From Coleofasciculus sp040219735 (GTDB lineage Bacteria; Cyanobacteriota; Cyanobacteriia; Cyanobacteriales; Coleofasciculaceae): a DNA stretch of 64,000 bases. Below the pieces are notes generated by a model that had not been told where the DNA came from, searched no databases, and worked only from the letters and a program-made list of their open reading frames with translations. The stretch lies in the NCBI GenBank assembly GCA_040219735.1, contig JAVJRX010000047.1; one strand, written 5' to 3'. Within the stretch, counting starts at the first letter, position 1. Each line of letters opens with the position of its first letter. The position numbers and the translations under genes were made by a program. Shown here piece after piece: positions 17,149 to 26,332 of this stretch.

Positions 17149-17355
17149 TCACATTACAAGGATTTGGCAGTTGTTGACATTCATGTAATCATTTAACCAA
17201 ACCATCAGGGTTTCTTGGTCGGTGTTTTCGGTAATCGTGGTGAAGCCTTTTAAATCGGTAAATAGAACCGTTGCGATTAGCTTCTATCCCGATAGCTGTC
17301 CATCTTTGAGGAATTGGTTGCGATCGCGCAGGTTCGTAGTAGGCACTAAAGTGCC
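17149..17355 (-). pseudogene. Fragment of a class III adenylate/guanylate cyclase
   Basis: On the minus strand one frame reads GTLVPTTNLRDRNQFLKDG, then QLSG, a TAG stop, and IATVLFTDLKGFTTITENT followed by DQETLMVWLNDYM. The second part is the start of a class III nucleotidyl cyclase catalytic domain (FTDLKGFT contains a metal-binding Asp). The piece is cut at both ends and carries an in-frame stop, so it is a remnant. The rest of the 17.1-17.6 kb gap holds no gene. Confidence 0.75.
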
Positions 17356-17643
17356 TTAAACGAGACGAATACTGACAACAAAGATTAAAATTAAATGAAT
17401 CGGTTTCACTCCTAAGATTTCCGTTTAAACTGACATAACATTGAATAATGGTGCGTTACGCTTCGCTAACCGTTAAAGTGACTCTCGATTCGATTAATTT
17501 TTTGTAACCAAATATTAAGTCAAGGATTCACAACATCAACCGCTAAGAGAACAGGCGTAACTGTCGGAGCGGGTTTAGCCGAACATTCCCTGAGGTTAAC
17601 CCGCAATTTTGGGGCAAACTAACCCTGACCTATTCTCAAAAAA

Positions 17644-20600
17644 ATGTGCCAGAATTTTAGGCATATTTGTGAAAATCAGGTTAGCAAAATGTGCAACTCC
17701 TCCGTTGGTAAGTTACCTGGATTATTCTCTTTAGGGAGAATAATTTCTCTGGGCATGGTTACGCTTCACTCCATGTCTCCAGTTCAGGCGCAATCGATTA
17801 CCCAGGCTGAGGATGGTACGGGTACTGTGGTAACAATTAATGGGAATCAGTACGATATTTTTGGGGGTTCTTTATCGGGGGATGGGGCAAACCTGTTTCA
17901 TAGTTTGCAGGAGTTTGAACTTTCTGCCAATGAGATTGCTAATTTTCTCTCTACACCAAATATTCAAAATATTTTAGGGCGTGTGGTGGGCGGGAATGCT
18001 TCAATGATTGATGGGTTGATTCAGGTGACGGGGGGGAATGCTAATTTATTTTTAATCAATCCGGCGGGAATCGTGTTTGGTGTGAATTCTCGGTTAAATG
18101 TGATGGGGGATTTCACCGCAACTACGGCGACGGGAATTGGGTTTGAGGATAATGGTTGGTTTAATGCTTTTGGGGATAATAACTACGAAACGTTAATTGG
18201 GAATCCTAGTCAGTTTGCCTTTGATTTGGCGCAGTCGGGCAGTATTGTTAATGAGGGGAATTTGGCAGTAGGTGAAGGTCAGACTTTAACCTTACTAGGG
18301 GGGAGTGTAACGAATCAGGGAGAACTCACCGCACCAGGGGGTAATATTAATATTGCGGCTGTAGCCGGAGAGAATTTAGTCCGGGTGAGTCAACCGGGAC
18401 ATTTGTTGAGTTTGGAGTTTGTCCCACCCCAGGATGGTGAGGGAGGGGTGATCCCGGTTCAGCCCTTGGATTTAGCCGTGTTGTTGACGGGGACTGAGGG
18501 ACAAGTGAATAATCAGGGGCAAGTTTCTGTGGATAGTCCTGATGCCGGAGAGGTTAATCTGGCAGGAACTGTAGTGTATAACCAGGGACAAATTACGGCG
18601 GATGGGGAGAATGGCGGGCGTATCCAGATTGAAACGAAGAATTTGTTGGATAGTGGGATTCTTAGTGCCAGTGGGAGTGATGGTCAGGGTGGGGAAATTC
18701 AGATTGATTATACAGGGACGCTGATTCAGACGGCGAGTGCTTTGACTTCGGCGACGGGGACTCATCAGGGGGGAGAGATTGGGGTTTATGGGGGAGAGGA
18801 GACTCAATTAACTACCTCTGGTAGGTTTGATGCCACAGGAGAGGTGGGCGGTTCTGTGCATCTGTTTGGTCAAGATGTGCGGCTGTTAGCGGCAGATGTG
18901 GATGTAAGTGGTAATAGCGGGGGTGGGGAGATTTTAGTTGGGGGTGACTTTCAGGGAAATCCCCTGAATCTGGGGCAAGGGGGGATGGTTAATGCCCAAA
19001 ATACACTGATTAATCATGCCACTATTCTCAGGGCAGATGCGCTAACTGAGGGAAATGCGGGTAAAGTGATTGCTTGGTCAGACCAACTCACCCAATTTGC
19101 GGGTACGATTCAGGCGCGGGGGGGTGCAGTTATGGGTGATGGTGGGTTTGTGGAAGTGTCGGGGAAAGAGACACTGGCGATGGCAGGTGTGGTGGAAGCG
19201 GGGGCGGTGAATGGAGAAGCCGGGACGCTGTTGCTTGACCCGAAAAATATTGTGATTGATGATGATGTCGATGGCATAGAATTCCCGCAGTTGTTTGATT
19301 TGGTTGACCCCAATGAAGGGGGTGGGACGGGGTTTGGGCAGAATATTGTGCCGTTGAGTACGGGGAATGTGGTGGTGACTAAGCCGGGGGATAACTTTGC
19401 CGCAGAGAATGCGGGGGCGGTTTATCTTTATAACGGTGAGACAGGGGCGCTGATTAGCACATTGACGGGTTCTCAAAACTTTGACTACGTGGGCGTCGAT
19501 GACGAATTCCCTGGCTCTGGCGTCGTCGCCCTGACCAACGGCAATTATGTGGTTCGCAGCCACAGTTGGAACAACGGCGAGGTACGTGATGCTGGAGCCG
19601 TCACCTGGGGGGATGGCAACACCGGGATTAGCGGAGCGGTCAGCCAGGACAATAGTTTGGTTGGCTCTCAAGCATTTGACCGAGTGGGCGACAATCGCGT
19701 CGTCGCCCTGACCAACGGCAATTATGTGGTTCTCAGCCCCGACTGGAACAACGGCGGGGTAAGTGATGCTGGAGCCGTCACCTGGGGGGATGGCAGCACC
19801 GGGATTAGCGGAGCGGTCAGCCAGGACAATAGTTTGGTTGGCTCTCAAGCAGGTGACGAAGTGGGCAACTTTGGCAGCGTCGTCGCCCTGACCAACGGCA
19901 ATTATGTCGTCAGCAGCCCCGACTGGGACAACGGCGGGGTAAGTGATGCTGGAGCCGTCACCTGGGGGAATGGCAGCACCGGGATTAGCGGAGCGGTCAG
20001 CCAGGAAAATAGTTTGGTTGGCTCTCAAGCAGATGACCGAGTGGGTATCTCTGTGAGTACCTCTGGAGTGGGCAGTAATGGCGTCGTCGCCCTGACCAAC
20101 GGCAATTATGTGGTCAGCAGCAACTTGTGGAATAACGGCGGGGTAAGTAATGCTGGAGCCGTCACTTGGGGGAATGGCAGCACCGGGATAACCGGAGAGG
20201 TCAGCCAGGACAATAGTTTGGTTGGCTCTCAAGCATTTGACCGAGTGGGCAGTAATGGCGTCGTCGCCCTGACCAACGGCAATTATGTGGTCAGCAGCAA
20301 CTTGTGGAATAACGGCGGGGTAAGTAATGCGGGAGCCGTCACCTGGGGGGATGGCAGCACCGGGATAACCGGAGAGGTCAGCCAGGACAATAGTTTGTTT
20401 GGGACTCAAGCCGATGACTTTGTGGGCAACTTTGGCAGCGTCGTCGCCCTGACCAACGGCAATTATGTGGTTCGCAGCCCCGACTGGGACAAGGGCGAGG
20501 TAGGTAATGCGGGAGCCGTCACCTGGGGGAATGGCAGCACCGGGATAACCGGAGAGGTCAGCCAGGACAATAGTTTGGTTGGCTCTCAAGCATTTGACCG

Positions 20601-23600
20601 AGTGGGCAACTTTGGCGTCGTCGCCCTGACCAACGGCAATTATGTGGTCCGCAGCTCCAACTGGGATAACGGCGGGGTAAATGATGCGGGAGCCGTCACC
20701 TGGGGGAATGGCACCACAGGGACAACTCTGGATGGCATCAATACTATCAATCCCCAGAACAGCATTGTGGGTCGCACAGCCAACGCCAATCTAACTACAG
20801 TAGTTGAAGATCCCATAAATGAACATTTTTTAGTCAGCTTTTTAGGCGAAGGCAGCGGTCGAGTAACCGTTGCACCAACCAATCCCACTCCCCTAACCAT
20901 TCCCAGTTTAAATCCAGACCAGTTCCAATTTAGGACTGACCCCAGCGCCACGGTTACACTCACCCCCAGCACTTTACAGCAAACCCTGAGTGCAGGTACA
21001 GATGTCGTCCTCCAAGCCAATAATGACATTACTGTAAACCGTGCCATTACCAGCACCAATCCCAATGGCAATGGTGGTGACCTGACCATGCAGGCAGGGC
21101 GCAGCATTCTCGTCAATGCAGATATCTTCACCGATAATGGCAATTTCACTCTGATTAGCAACGAAACCACTGCCAATGGAGTTGTCAATGCTCATCGTGA
21201 CCCAGGTCAAGCCGTCATCTCCATCGCCCCTGGAATCTCACTCAATTCTGGCACAGGGGATACAACCTTAATTCTCGGTACAGGTGATGGGTTAACGAAT
21301 AATGCCAGTGGCGATATCACAGCCAGTACTATCACAGGTGGAAATATTACTCTGATCAATAACCGGGGTGGGATTAATACGAGTACCGGAACGCTTCGTG
21401 CTGAAAGTAATGGAACTGGTGGCACGATTACCCTCGATGCGGTTGGTAATATCATCACCAACGACATCAACACCAATAGCACGCTCAATAACGGTGGAAC
21501 GATTCACCTCACCAGCAACAGTGAAATTACCACAGGCACTCTCAATGCTATCGGTAATCAAAATGGGGGCAATATTCTTCTTGATGCGGCGAGAACTATC
21601 ATCACCAACGACATCAACACCAATAGCACACGCAATAATGGTGGAACGATTCGCCTCACCAGCAACAGTGAAATTACCACAGGCACTCTCAATGCTATCG
21701 GTAATCAAAACGGTGGAACTATCACCCTCACAGCCACAGATAACATCTCTACCGATAACATCTCAACAACCAGCAGCAACGGCACTGGCGGTACTATCAA
21801 CCTGGATAGCGACAACGATATCACAACCGCTATTCTTGATGCCTCTGGAAACACCAGTGGCGGTACTATTACCCTCCAATCTGCTGGTCAAATTAATACT
21901 AATGGCATCATTGCTAGCAGTGAAAACGGTCAGGGGGGAACCATTAATCTGAATAGCGACAGCGATATTATTACGACAGCCATTCTCAACGTTTCTGGAA
22001 ATACCAATGGCGGCAACATCACTTTCGATGCAGCAGGTAATATCACCACGGACACTATTTTATTCGGTAGCGAAAATGGTCAAGGTGGAACAATTAACTT
22101 CAATAGCAACGGCAACATCACCACAGCCATTCTCAACGGTTTAAGCAATACCAATGGTGGTGATATCAATCTTCAATCTACGGGCAAAATTACCACCCAA
22201 GACCTTCTCACCAATGGCGTTAACGGTGACGGTGGTGACATACACCTTACCAGTGGTAATGAGATAATCACAGGCGCTCTCAATGCTTTAAGTAACGGCG
22301 CAGGCGGTAATATCACCCTCAATGGGGCTAGCCATATTACCACCCAAACCATCATCGCCAGCGGTGCCAATGGAAATGGTGGCACAATTGACATTGATAG
22401 CGGTGGTTCCATTACTATCCTCAACGACACCTTCACTAATCAAGGCGGTATAGTCTCTTTTTCCAGTAATGGTAATGGCGGTGATATTACCCTCAATGCT
22501 TCCACCAGCATCAATACAGGTTCCCTACCCCTATCCTCCACATCAGCGATTAGCAATGGGGGTAAAATTACCCTCAACTCAGATAATGGCGATATTACCG
22601 TCGCAGGCATTAACACTGAAGGCGGCATTGCTGGCACAGGTGGCGCTGTCGATATCACCACCCCCCGCTTCTTCCGCGCCACTGACTCTTTCGCCAATCT
22701 CAATGGCACAACCGCCAGCATTTCCACAGGCGGCGTCACCGCAGGGGGTACAATTACGATTCGTCATGGCGGCGCCGGCGTCACTCCCTTTATTGTTGGT
22801 GATGCCAGTACCAATGGTACAGCCGGGGCAATTACCACAGGCAATACCTTACCCGAACAAACGATTTCCCCTACAGCCGAATTTCCCTACACTCACACCC
22901 AAGACGGCATTCAAATTATCTCCGTCCCCGCACCCGGTTCTAACTCAGAACCCCCCATCCCACCTTCTCCCCCATCGGGTTCAGAACGCCCCTCTGATTC
23001 CCCTGGCGACGCCCAAACCGATTTAGCTTTTCTCGTAGGCGATATTGTCGGTGCCCAAACCTCAGTCAACCAAGATCCCCTCACCGGGGAATCTAGCTTT
23101 GTTTGGAATATTCCCGGTACAGGAAACCTAGACACGGGACGCATCAACATCCCCAACCTACTGGCTCAAAACCTCAATGATGCCATCCCCGCCATTGATG
23201 ACCTGTTTGAAGGAGAATACGAAGACTATTTAGGTGAAGACATCGCCAACGAAGAAGCTAGCGTCGAAACCATTCGCAATACCCTAAACACCATCACCAC
23301 TGAAACCGGAACCCACCCAGTTATCGTCTACGCCGTTTCCCTACCCGACCAACTGGAACTGATTATGATCGTTCCCGACGGTACTCCCATCCGCAAAACC
23401 ATTCCCGCCGCTAATGCCAAAACTCTGAAACAGACTCTAGACGAATTCCGCCGCACGGTCACCAATGTCCTACGCCCCACTGCCTATTTAAGACCCGGGC
23501 AACAACTCTATAATTGGATGATTGCTCCCCTAGAACCTGATCTAGAAGCCCTAGGTATCGACACCCTCATTTTTTCCATGGACGCGGGTTTACGCACCAT

Positions 23601-24384
23601 CCCCATGGCGGCGTTACACGACGGGGAGAAGTTTTTGATTGAAAAATACGCCATTGGTTCTATCCCCAGTGTCAGCCTGACCAATACCCGCTACAATCCG
23701 ATTAAAGATGCCCCAGTCCTGGCAATGGGCGCTTCTGAATTCACTGACCAAAGACCCTTACCTGCTGTCCCCATTGAACTGGAAACGATTACCCAAAAAG
23801 TCTGGTCAGGGGAAGCTTATCTCAATGACCAATTCACCCTCAATAATCTGCAAACTCAGCGCCAACAAAAGCCTTGGCAAATTATCCACCTTGCCAGTCA
23901 TGCTGATTTCCAAGACGGAGACCCCAGCAATTCTTATATTCAGCTTTGGGACACGAAACTACAATTAGACCAAATGCGGCAACTGGGTTGGCATGAGAAG
24001 CCCCAAGTAGACCTATTAGTTTTAAGCGCCTGTCGTACCGCTTTTGGCAGTTTAGAAGCTGAGTTAGGCTTTGCCGGATTAGCGGTGAAGGCTGGGGTCA
24101 AGTCGGCCTTAGCCAGTCTCTGGTATGTCAGTGATGGCGGTTCATTAGCGCTAATGAGCGAATTTTACCACCAATTGGGTCAACCGGATGTAACGATTAA
24201 AGCCGAAGCACTCCGACGCGCCCAACTTGCCCTGCTGCGAGGGGAGGTGCGTGTGGAATCAGGAGAGTTGCGTGGGTTGGGGGTAGGGGAAAATCGTCCT
24301 GTTGTATCGGGATCGTCCGACAATCAAAACTTTTCTCATCCTTATTATTGGGCAGCGTTTACGATGATTGGTAGTCCTTGGTAA
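17644..24384 (+). CDS. Giant TPS-type exoprotein with C-terminal CHAT caspase-like domain
   Basis: A 2246-residue protein; Met16 is an alternative start. A signal peptide ends near residue 49 (SPVQA/QS). Residues about 50-250 are a filamentous-haemagglutinin TPS secretion domain (INPAGIVFGVNSRLNV, GNPSQFAF). Residues about 608-1025 hold seven near-identical units of 59-68 residues around VVALTNGNYVV and AGAVTWGNGSTGI, probably a beta-propeller. Residues about 1130-1680 are Gly/Thr/Asn-rich beta-helix repeats (ITTGTLNAIGNQNGG). A proline-rich linker follows, then a CHAT domain with the caspase-type dyad His2086 (HLASHADF) and Cys2130 (LLVLSACRTAFG). TPS proteins cross the outer membrane through a TpsB pore, not found here. 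CHAT domains are cysteine proteases of the separase/caspase clan. A surface protease or self-processing adhesin is the likely role. Confidence 0.9.
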   Translation: MCQNFRHICENQVSKMCNSSVGKLPGLFSLGRIISLGMVTLHSMSPVQAQSITQAEDGTGTVVTINGNQYDIFGGSLSGDGANLFHSLQEFELSANEIANFLSTPNIQNILGRVVGGNASMIDGLIQVTGGNANLFLINPAGIVFGVNSRLNVMGDFTATTATGIGFEDNGWFNAFGDNNYETLIGNPSQFAFDLAQSGSIVNEGNLAVGEGQTLTLLGGSVTNQGELTAPGGNINIAAVAGENLVRVSQPGHLLSLEFVPPQDGEGGVIPVQPLDLAVLLTGTEGQVNNQGQVSVDSPDAGEVNLAGTVVYNQGQITADGENGGRIQIETKNLLDSGILSASGSDGQGGEIQIDYTGTLIQTASALTSATGTHQGGEIGVYGGEETQLTTSGRFDATGEVGGSVHLFGQDVRLLAADVDVSGNSGGGEILVGGDFQGNPLNLGQGGMVNAQNTLINHATILRADALTEGNAGKVIAWSDQLTQFAGTIQARGGAVMGDGGFVEVSGKETLAMAGVVEAGAVNGEAGTLLLDPKNIVIDDDVDGIEFPQLFDLVDPNEGGGTGFGQNIVPLSTGNVVVTKPGDNFAAENAGAVYLYNGETGALISTLTGSQNFDYVGVDDEFPGSGVVALTNGNYVVRSHSWNNGEVRDAGAVTWGDGNTGISGAVSQDNSLVGSQAFDRVGDNRVVALTNGNYVVLSPDWNNGGVSDAGAVTWGDGSTGISGAVSQDNSLVGSQAGDEVGNFGSVVALTNGNYVVSSPDWDNGGVSDAGAVTWGNGSTGISGAVSQENSLVGSQADDRVGISVSTSGVGSNGVVALTNGNYVVSSNLWNNGGVSNAGAVTWGNGSTGITGEVSQDNSLVGSQAFDRVGSNGVVALTNGNYVVSSNLWNNGGVSNAGAVTWGDGSTGITGEVSQDNSLFGTQADDFVGNFGSVVALTNGNYVVRSPDWDKGEVGNAGAVTWGNGSTGITGEVSQDNSLVGSQAFDRVGNFGVVALTNGNYVVRSSNWDNGGVNDAGAVTWGNGTTGTTLDGINTINPQNSIVGRTANANLTTVVEDPINEHFLVSFLGEGSGRVTVAPTNPTPLTIPSLNPDQFQFRTDPSATVTLTPSTLQQTLSAGTDVVLQANNDITVNRAITSTNPNGNGGDLTMQAGRSILVNADIFTDNGNFTLISNETTANGVVNAHRDPGQAVISIAPGISLNSGTGDTTLILGTGDGLTNNASGDITASTITGGNITLINNRGGINTSTGTLRAESNGTGGTITLDAVGNIITNDINTNSTLNNGGTIHLTSNSEITTGTLNAIGNQNGGNILLDAARTIITNDINTNSTRNNGGTIRLTSNSEITTGTLNAIGNQNGGTITLTATDNISTDNISTTSSNGTGGTINLDSDNDITTAILDASGNTSGGTITLQSAGQINTNGIIASSENGQGGTINLNSDSDIITTAILNVSGNTNGGNITFDAAGNITTDTILFGSENGQGGTINFNSNGNITTAILNGLSNTNGGDINLQSTGKITTQDLLTNGVNGDGGDIHLTSGNEIITGALNALSNGAGGNITLNGASHITTQTIIASGANGNGGTIDIDSGGSITILNDTFTNQGGIVSFSSNGNGGDITLNASTSINTGSLPLSSTSAISNGGKITLNSDNGDITVAGINTEGGIAGTGGAVDITTPRFFRATDSFANLNGTTASISTGGVTAGGTITIRHGGAGVTPFIVGDASTNGTAGAITTGNTLPEQTISPTAEFPYTHTQDGIQIISVPAPGSNSEPPIPPSPPSGSERPSDSPGDAQTDLAFLVGDIVGAQTSVNQDPLTGESSFVWNIPGTGNLDTGRINIPNLLAQNLNDAIPAIDDLFEGEYEDYLGEDIANEEASVETIRNTLNTITTETGTHPVIVYAVSLPDQLELIMIVPDGTPIRKTIPAANAKTLKQTLDEFRRTVTNVLRPTAYLRPGQQLYNWMIAPLEPDLEALGIDTLIFSMDAGLRTIPMAALHDGEKFLIEKYAIGSIPSVSLTNTRYNPIKDAPVLAMGASEFTDQRPLPAVPIELETITQKVWSGEAYLNDQFTLNNLQTQRQQKPWQIIHLASHADFQDGDPSNSYIQLWDTKLQLDQMRQLGWHEKPQVDLLVLSACRTAFGSLEAELGFAGLAVKAGVKSALASLWYVSDGGSLALMSEFYHQLGQPDVTIKAEALRRAQLALLRGEVRVESGELRGLGVGENRPVVSGSSDNQNFSHPYYWAAFTMIGSPW
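19467..20722 (+). repeat. Seven tandem coding repeats of about 177-204 bp
   Basis: Units begin with GGCTCTCAAGC or a variant at about 19467, 19663, 19840, 20020, 20224, 20401 and 20581. Most spacings are 177 or 180 bp; one unit is 204 bp, with eight extra codons. The 20-base core GTCGTCGCCCTGACCAACGG is present in all seven. High DNA identity points to recent amplification and makes copy-number change by recombination likely. Confidence 0.9.
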
Positions 24385-24957
24385 AGAGCAGGGGGAGCTT
24401 TTTTGCTGGTGGTGCGATCGCGAAACCACTGACAGTTCCACCCTAACTACGGGATGGAAATCATCCCAGCCATACCACAGGGATATTCTCATGTCCGGTT
24501 GCATCTCATCGGCGGCTCTATCCCATAACGATAACTTTTCGATTTATCCGTTGAGTTTTAAATTAATCAAGATAATCGGACTGAGGGCTTCAGTCGGAAA
24601 TTCCTGGCAAAGCTTGACTTCACGTTGGTTTTGGTTGTAGTATAGCAAAATTGAATCTTGTATGATGGCTCTTTTATAGTCATTTTTCCAAGAGAAACCC
24701 ATCAAACCCTTAAATTAACGTCAATTTTTTTCCTTAATTGGCAAAAATTGAGAAAATACAAACGTGTTTCAATCCCCAATTTCATCAACTTACTCAGGGG
24801 CGGATTTGACAAAAAAACCGTTTGATGCATCTAATGCTCAAACAAGCATCAGAAATGAGGGAGTTTCACGTCACTTTTGATCAAGTCGTGAACTATCGCT
24901 GTCACGCTAATAATCAACCAAGGATGATAACAGGCTCGCCCCTTACTACGAACTCAA
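24385..24957. other. Intergenic, convergent region
   Basis: About 570 bp between the exoprotein gene and tatC, which point toward each other. Short frames occur but none has a ribosome site or recognisable content. No clear terminator hairpin was found. Confidence 0.4.
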
Positions 24958-25731
24958 TCACTTTCCTGACAGCTTAACCAAACCAATTCCGCCAAAGTAA
25001 AGACCGATGACAGCACCAGCGAGTAAGCTTTGAGTCAGAGGATCAGTAGAGGGAGTTAACACAGCGCCTAAAACCACGGCACCCAAAATAACAACCCGCC
25101 AACCAGAAAGCATTTGTGAGGATGAGACAATTCCTAAATTTCCCAACAGAATCTGAATAATTGGCACTTGAAAGGCTATCCCTGTGCTGAACATGAGTAG
25201 CAGCACAAATTCAAAATACCGTTCAATTGACCAAGCTTGCTCAACGACATCAGCACCGTAACTAATAAAGAATTTCAGCGCGGCTGGAATTAAAGCGATG
25301 TAGGAAAATGCCAACCCCACGAAAAACAGAACACTAGATCCTAAAACCACAGGTGCAATCAAGCGTCGTTCGCGGCGAGTCAGCCCAGGTAAGACAAACT
25401 GAATAGTTTGGTACAGAATGAAAGGAGTCGCAACCAGCAAACCACTGTAACCCGCCACTTTCAGGGAAACAAAGAAGTATTCACCGGGAGCTAATTGCAA
25501 AAACTTAACGCCTCTAGCGGGGATTTCCAATAACTGGACAATGTATTTAACCGCCACAAAGCAGCCAGTAGCACCAACGGCGACAGCAAGCAGCGAATAG
25601 AAAATTCGCCGCCGCAACTCTTCTAAATGATCGAACAGCGACATTTCGGCATCATTGGGAAGTTCGTCGAGGTAGTTGGTTTCACTCGTGTCAGCAGGTT
25701 GCTGGGGTAAAGTTTCTACGTCAGGCGTCAT
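24958..25731 (-). CDS. tatC: Sec-independent protein translocase subunit TatC
   Basis: A 257-residue protein. An N-terminal extension of about 28 residues precedes MSLFDHLEELRRRIFYSL, the conserved cytoplasmic start of TatC. Six membrane segments follow. The loop motifs APGEYFFVSLKVAGYSG, PFILYQTIQFVLPGLTRRER and FGIAF-like FSTGIAFQVPIIQILL are all family signatures. TatC recognises twin-arginine signal peptides and, with TatA/B, exports folded proteins across plasma and thylakoid membranes. No tatA lies next to it. Confidence 0.97.
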   Translation of the reverse strand: MTPDVETLPQQPADTSETNYLDELPNDAEMSLFDHLEELRRRIFYSLLAVAVGATGCFVAVKYIVQLLEIPARGVKFLQLAPGEYFFVSLKVAGYSGLLVATPFILYQTIQFVLPGLTRRERRLIAPVVLGSSVLFFVGLAFSYIALIPAALKFFISYGADVVEQAWSIERYFEFVLLLMFSTGIAFQVPIIQILLGNLGIVSSSQMLSGWRVVILGAVVLGAVLTPSTDPLTQSLLAGAVIGLYFGGIGLVKLSGK

Positions 25732-25831
25732 CAGTTTGTCGAGTTGGTTGGTTTTGTTAACTATTGTACCGATTTCTAGGTTTCATTCCATTTTGATATT
25801 TAATTGAAATTTACTGGTCTTTGACAAATGA

Positions 25832-26266
25832 CTAAGGACAAATACCAAATTCACTCAGACGCTGTTCTAGCTCTTTGAGCAATGTATCTACATCTTTACC
25901 CACTTGCTCAAAACAGAGGGGGGGTGGGGATTCGGGTTCAAAATGAATTAATTTAATTTGGTCATTGCCAATCCCAATCATTAAAACTTCTTTATCCGGT
26001 TGGTGAGCATTCACAATACCTATCATTTCCTGAAGATAGTTATCAACCTTTTGATTCAGTTTTTCCAGCGCCGCTTTGGGACAATAGACAAAGTGGGGTT
26101 GGGGTTTCAGGTCAATTCCCAACGTTTCGTCGCTTTCGCCCTTCTCCAGAAAGAGTCCCCATGACAGCGCCGCCAGTTCCTTACTATGTTCTTTGGCAAA
26201 CTTATTTAGCTTAACTTTCCACTGATCCTCTGGCTTATTCGGCTGAGGTTTACTGAACATGATCAT
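25832..26266 (-). CDS. Conserved hypothetical protein
   Basis: A 144-residue soluble protein; Met3 is an alternative start. Protein-like composition with a mixed alpha/beta pattern: ELAALSWGLFLEKGES, a HFVYCPKAALEKLNQKV segment, and IKLIHFEPESPPPLCFEQVG. I do not know the family name and assign no function. It lies between tatC and the ABC exporter, all on the minus strand, but gaps of about 65-100 bp leave co-transcription open. Confidence 0.6.
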   Translation of the reverse strand: MIMFSKPQPNKPEDQWKVKLNKFAKEHSKELAALSWGLFLEKGESDETLGIDLKPQPHFVYCPKAALEKLNQKVDNYLQEMIGIVNAHQPDKEVLMIGIGNDQIKLIHFEPESPPPLCFEQVGKDVDTLLKELEQRLSEFGICP

Positions 26267-26332
26267 GGTTTACAATTCCCAATGACGTAGCTTGCTTCTC
26301 AAGGACAGCGAGTATGACCAATGACGAATGAC

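Noticed and set aside
19078..20589. 503-residue open frame on the minus strand
   Set aside because: It lies fully inside the giant exoprotein gene and stays open because the seven coding repeats lack antisense stops; its sequence is just the repeated shadow.
22173..23156. Several minus-strand frames of 80-100 residues
   Set aside because: Antisense shadows of the low-complexity beta-helix region of the exoprotein gene.
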